Shown: piece after piece, positions 62,008 to 64,000 of the stretch
How the letters are laid out: every line of letters begins with the position of its first letter
Numbering within the stretch: the first letter of the stretch is position 1
Program-made: the position numbers and the translations under genes
The notes under the pieces: model-generated
Told to the model about the DNA's origin: nothing
Database searches by the model: none
What the model saw: only the letters and a program-made list of their open reading frames with translations
Source of the DNA: Pantoea deleyi
GTDB taxonomy: Bacteria > Pseudomonadota > Gammaproteobacteria > Enterobacterales > Enterobacteriaceae
NCBI RefSeq assembly: GCF_022647325.1
Contig: NZ_CP071407.1
Location: 186,001-250,000 of the forward strand
Length of the DNA: 64,000 nucleotides
Direction: 5' to 3'

Positions 62008-62732
62008 CCACACTGTTTCACTCCGCCCCGGCCCTGCGCGACGAGCGGCTGCCGGGTGGCGCCCATACCTCACTGATTCTGCGCAAAGGGCAGATTCTGC
62101 GCCTGACCGATATCAACGGCGGCGCTAACGTCAGCATGATGATGCTCAATCCCCACGAAAAAAGTGAGCGCCTGAACCTGCCGGACACCCTGAAAGGGCA
62201 GCACACCGCGCGGCTGACGCGCGGACACTGTTTCTACTCTGATATGGGCCGCGTGATGGCGGCGATCGTCGCCGATAGCTGCGGCTGGCACGATCCCTTT
62301 GGCGGCGTACTCAACGCGGCTGAGACGCAGGAGAAGTATGGCACAGGGCGCTATCAGGAGCTGCGCAACGGCTTCTACCGCAACGGTGTGGATAATCTGC
62401 TGGTTGAGATGGGCAAATGGGATCTGGGCCTGGCGGATCTGCTGATGGTGGTGAACTTCTTCAGCCGGGTCACGGTGGATAACGCAGGCCGGTTTACATT
62501 CACCCCGGATAACAGCCGTGCGGGCGACTACGTGGAGCTTTACGCGCCGATGGATGTGCTGCTGATCCTCACCGCGCTGCCGCATCCGCAGGATCCGGTA
62601 ACGGAATACAACCCGCGCCCGGTCCAGCTGAGCTGGTATCAGGCCGACGACAGTCAGGCCGTGACGGACGCCATGCTTACGCGCGATGAGAACCAGCGCG
62701 CATTTCAGAACACCCGCTTTTTTGCCCTGTAA
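62004..62732 (+). CDS. Carboxyguanidine deiminase subunit (urea amidolyase-associated protein 1, DUF1989)
   Basis: 242 residues of the DUF1989 family ([65 protein letters not shown]). This is the larger of the two paralogous proteins that accompany 'urea carboxylase'. In guanidine degraders the pair forms carboxyguanidine deiminase (CgdAB), which releases ammonia to give allophanate. I cannot say which subunit letter applies. The Cys/His residues in the DSCGWHD block probably bind metal. Confidence 0.82.
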   Translation: MTTLFHSAPALRDERLPGGAHTSLILRKGQILRLTDINGGANVSMMMLNPHEKSERLNLPDTLKGQHTARLTRGHCFYSDMGRVMAAIVADSCGWHDPFGGVLNAAETQEKYGTGRYQELRNGFYRNGVDNLLVEMGKWDLGLADLLMVVNFFSRVTVDNAGRFTFTPDNSRAGDYVELYAPMDVLLILTALPHPQDPVTEYNPRPVQLSWYQADDSQAVTDAMLTRDENQRAFQNTRFFAL

Positions 62733-62742
62733 GGAGGCTGCC

Positions 62743-63378
62743 ATGACCCTCATTCACTCTGAACGTTCTCCCGAAGAGGCGTGCTATCGCCATCAGATCC
62801 CGGCGGGCGAGCCGTGGCTGTTTGAAGTCAGAAAGGGCCAGACGCTGCGCCTGCTCGACCTCGAAGGCAATCAGGCGATCGATACCCTGTTTTATAACGC
62901 CGATAACCCAAGGGAGCGATACGATCCGCAGCGTACGCTGCGCCGTCAGGGCAATGTCTATCTGACCACCGGCAGCGTGCTCTTTTCAAACCTGGGAAAT
63001 CCGCTGCTGACTATCGTCGCCGACACCTGCGGTCGTCACGACACCCTGGGCGGCGCCTGCTCGCAGGAGAGCAACACGGTGCGCTACGCCCAGGATAAAC
63101 GTTACATGCACAGCTGCCGCGATAACTTTCTCTGCGCCTGTCTGCACGATGGTCGCCTGCACAAGCGCGATATCGGCGCCAACATCAATTTCTTCATGAA
63201 TGTGCCGGTCACGCCCGAAGGGGGACTGACCTTTGCCGATGGCCTGTCCGCGCCCGGCAAATATGTGGAGCTGGTGGCGGAGTGCAACGTGATGGTGCTG
63301 ATCTCCAACTGTCCGCAGCTGAATAACCCCTGTAACGGCTGGAACCCGACGCCCGCCGAAGTGCTGGTCTGGAACTGA
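62743..63378 (+). CDS. Carboxyguanidine deiminase subunit (urea amidolyase-associated protein 2, DUF1989)
   Basis: 211 residues, paralogue of the preceding gene product: [41 protein letters not shown] and [14 protein letters not shown]. It shares the D-x-C-G-x-H-D metal-site block. It should be the second deiminase subunit. The start is behind a perfect AAGGAGG, 10 bases after the previous stop. A guanidine-II riboswitch lies between it and the carboxylase. Confidence 0.82.
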   Translation: MTLIHSERSPEEACYRHQIPAGEPWLFEVRKGQTLRLLDLEGNQAIDTLFYNADNPRERYDPQRTLRRQGNVYLTTGSVLFSNLGNPLLTIVADTCGRHDTLGGACSQESNTVRYAQDKRYMHSCRDNFLCACLHDGRLHKRDIGANINFFMNVPVTPEGGLTFADGLSAPGKYVELVAECNVMVLISNCPQLNNPCNGWNPTPAEVLVWN

Positions 63379-63434
63379 GAGGCACCATCCGCTGAAGATA
63401 CCGCCCGCGCGTTTCCTGCGCGCCGGTCAGCCCC

Positions 63435-63478
63435 GGGGACGACCCCAGGGAATATCGAATGTGGCGGGACGACCCGCC
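63435..63478 (+). ncRNA. Guanidine-II riboswitch (mini-ykkC)
   Basis: Two small hairpins with the diagnostic ACGA (ACGR) tetraloops: GGGG-ACGA-CCCC (63435-63446) and GGCGGG-ACGA-CCCGCC (63463-63478), 16 bases apart, ending 17 bases before the carboxylase ATG. This is the complete mini-ykkC architecture. The position next to the ribosome site suggests control of translation. Confidence 0.88.
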
Positions 63479-63495
63479 TCCCTGAGAGTTCGCTT

Positions 63496-64000
63496 ATGTT
63501 TGATACCTTACTGATTGCTAACCGCGGCGCGATCGCCTGCCGCATTCTGCGCACGCTGCGTACTATGCAGGTAAAAGGCGTGGCCGTTTACGCCGAGGCC
63601 GATCTGAGCAGCTTACACGTGCGTGAAGCGGACAGGGCGATCAGCCTTGGCGACGGACCCGCAACGGACACCTATCTGGTGAGCGAAAAAATCATCGCTG
63701 CCGCCCGGCAAAGCGGGGCGACGGCCATCCATCCCGGCTACGGATTTCTGTCAGAGAACGCCGCGTTTGCCGAAGCGTGCGAGGCGGCGGGGCTGGTTTT
63801 TGTCGGCCCCACGCCGTCGCAACTGCGAACCTTCGGCCTGAAACATACCGCCCGTGCGCTGGCGAAAGCCCAGGGAGTGCCGCTGCTGGAAGGCAGCGAA
63901 CTGCTGGCGGACATCGACGAGGCCTGTCGCGCAGCAGATGAGGTCGGCTATCCGGTCATGCTGAAAAGTACCGCGGGCGGCGGCGGCATCGGGATGCGCG
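63496..64000 (+). CDS. Guanidine carboxylase (urea carboxylase-like), 3' end outside window
   Basis: The first 168 codons of a biotin-dependent carboxylase. MFDTLLIANRGAIACRILRT and HPGYGFLSENAAFAEACEAAG are the start of the biotin carboxylase domain, and the Gly-rich ATP loop STAGGGGIGMR stands at the window edge. Full-length relatives are about 1,200 residues with carboxyltransferase and biotinyl domains. Because two guanidine riboswitches and the deiminase genes control and surround it, guanidine rather than urea is the probable substrate. An allophanate hydrolase gene should follow. Confidence 0.85.
   Translation, partial: MFDTLLIANRGAIACRILRTLRTMQVKGVAVYAEADLSSLHVREADRAISLGDGPATDTYLVSEKIIAAARQSGATAIHPGYGFLSENAAFAEACEAAGLVFVGPTPSQLRTFGLKHTARALAKAQGVPLLEGSELLADIDEACRAADEVGYPVMLKSTAGGGGIGMR

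Noticed and set aside
1..64000. tRNA, rRNA, CRISPR arrays, insertion sequences, replication origin
   Set aside because: Nothing with the required structure or repeats was seen by eye. A tRNAscan, CRISPR and ISfinder search would settle this.

Overview
The window looks like DNA of an Erwiniaceae enterobacterium, most likely Pantoea. The evidence is the moderately high GC, the enterobacterial families (FhuE, PagP, YebG, YqjC, UlaABC-type PTS), a complete desferrioxamine operon of the Erwinia/Pantoea dfoJACS type, and an accessory gene content rich in ABC transporters and flavin monooxygenases. No replication, rRNA, tRNA, CRISPR or IS sequence was seen, so chromosome and megaplasmid cannot be told apart.

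Layout. 0-6 kb: the start of an RND efflux adaptor (cut by the window edge), mig-14 behind a textbook PhoP box, an orphan thioester-reductase-like SDR, an unlisted 29-residue peptide gene with its own RBS and terminator, a lone tyrosine recombinase preceded by a perfect 13-bp hairpin, and pagP. 6-9.4 kb: fhuE under a Fur box, then a higBA toxin-antitoxin pair flanked by two copies of the same 46-bp terminator sequence. 9.4-18.6 kb: a leftward eight-gene operon (dipeptide-type ABC transporter, luciferase-like monooxygenase, CMD peroxidase-like protein, M20 amidohydrolase, VOC protein). 18.8-25.6 kb: the desferrioxamine operon dfoJ-dfoA-dfoC plus an MFS exporter, with Fur and CRP sites upstream. 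25.8-29.2 kb: an ascorbate-family PTS with a divergent GntR regulator. 29.7-37.4 kb: a rightward operon combining two flavin monooxygenases, an M20 deacylase, a GNAT acetyltransferase and a polar amino acid ABC transporter with two binding proteins. This composition matches the Bacillus yxe/ytm operons for S-substituted cysteine salvage. 37.5-40.8 kb: a translationally coupled HAM1-like/SIR2 pair (candidate defence cassette), SOS-controlled yebG, a Fic protein with a repeat-rich operator, and an unlisted 34-residue membrane protein. 41-49.6 kb: a chemoreceptor, then a sugar ABC transporter with PfkB kinase and divergent ROK regulator. 49.7-59 kb: glutamate dehydrogenase with candidate NtrC and sigma-54 sites, yqjC, a MerR/MlrA-like regulator, a small lipoprotein, a DUF1348 protein, type II lumazine synthase, a Rha/KilAC phage-type protein, an NlpA-like lipoprotein, a cupin, and two orphan binding proteins. 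59-64 kb: a guanidine utilisation operon cut off inside its carboxylase.

The strongest regulatory story is the last operon. A near-consensus sigma-54 promoter and an upstream NtrC-like site lead into a guanidine-I (ykkC) riboswitch with an overlapping terminator. A second, unrelated guanidine-II (mini-ykkC) riboswitch, made of two ACGA-loop hairpins, sits directly before the carboxylase gene. The enzymes usually annotated as 'urea carboxylase' and 'urea amidolyase-associated' are therefore best read as guanidine carboxylase and carboxyguanidine deiminase. The most interesting unexplained system is the HAM1-SIR2 pair: the HAM1-like protein has lost two family-defining active-site residues, and its partner is a stand-alone SIR2 NADase-type domain.
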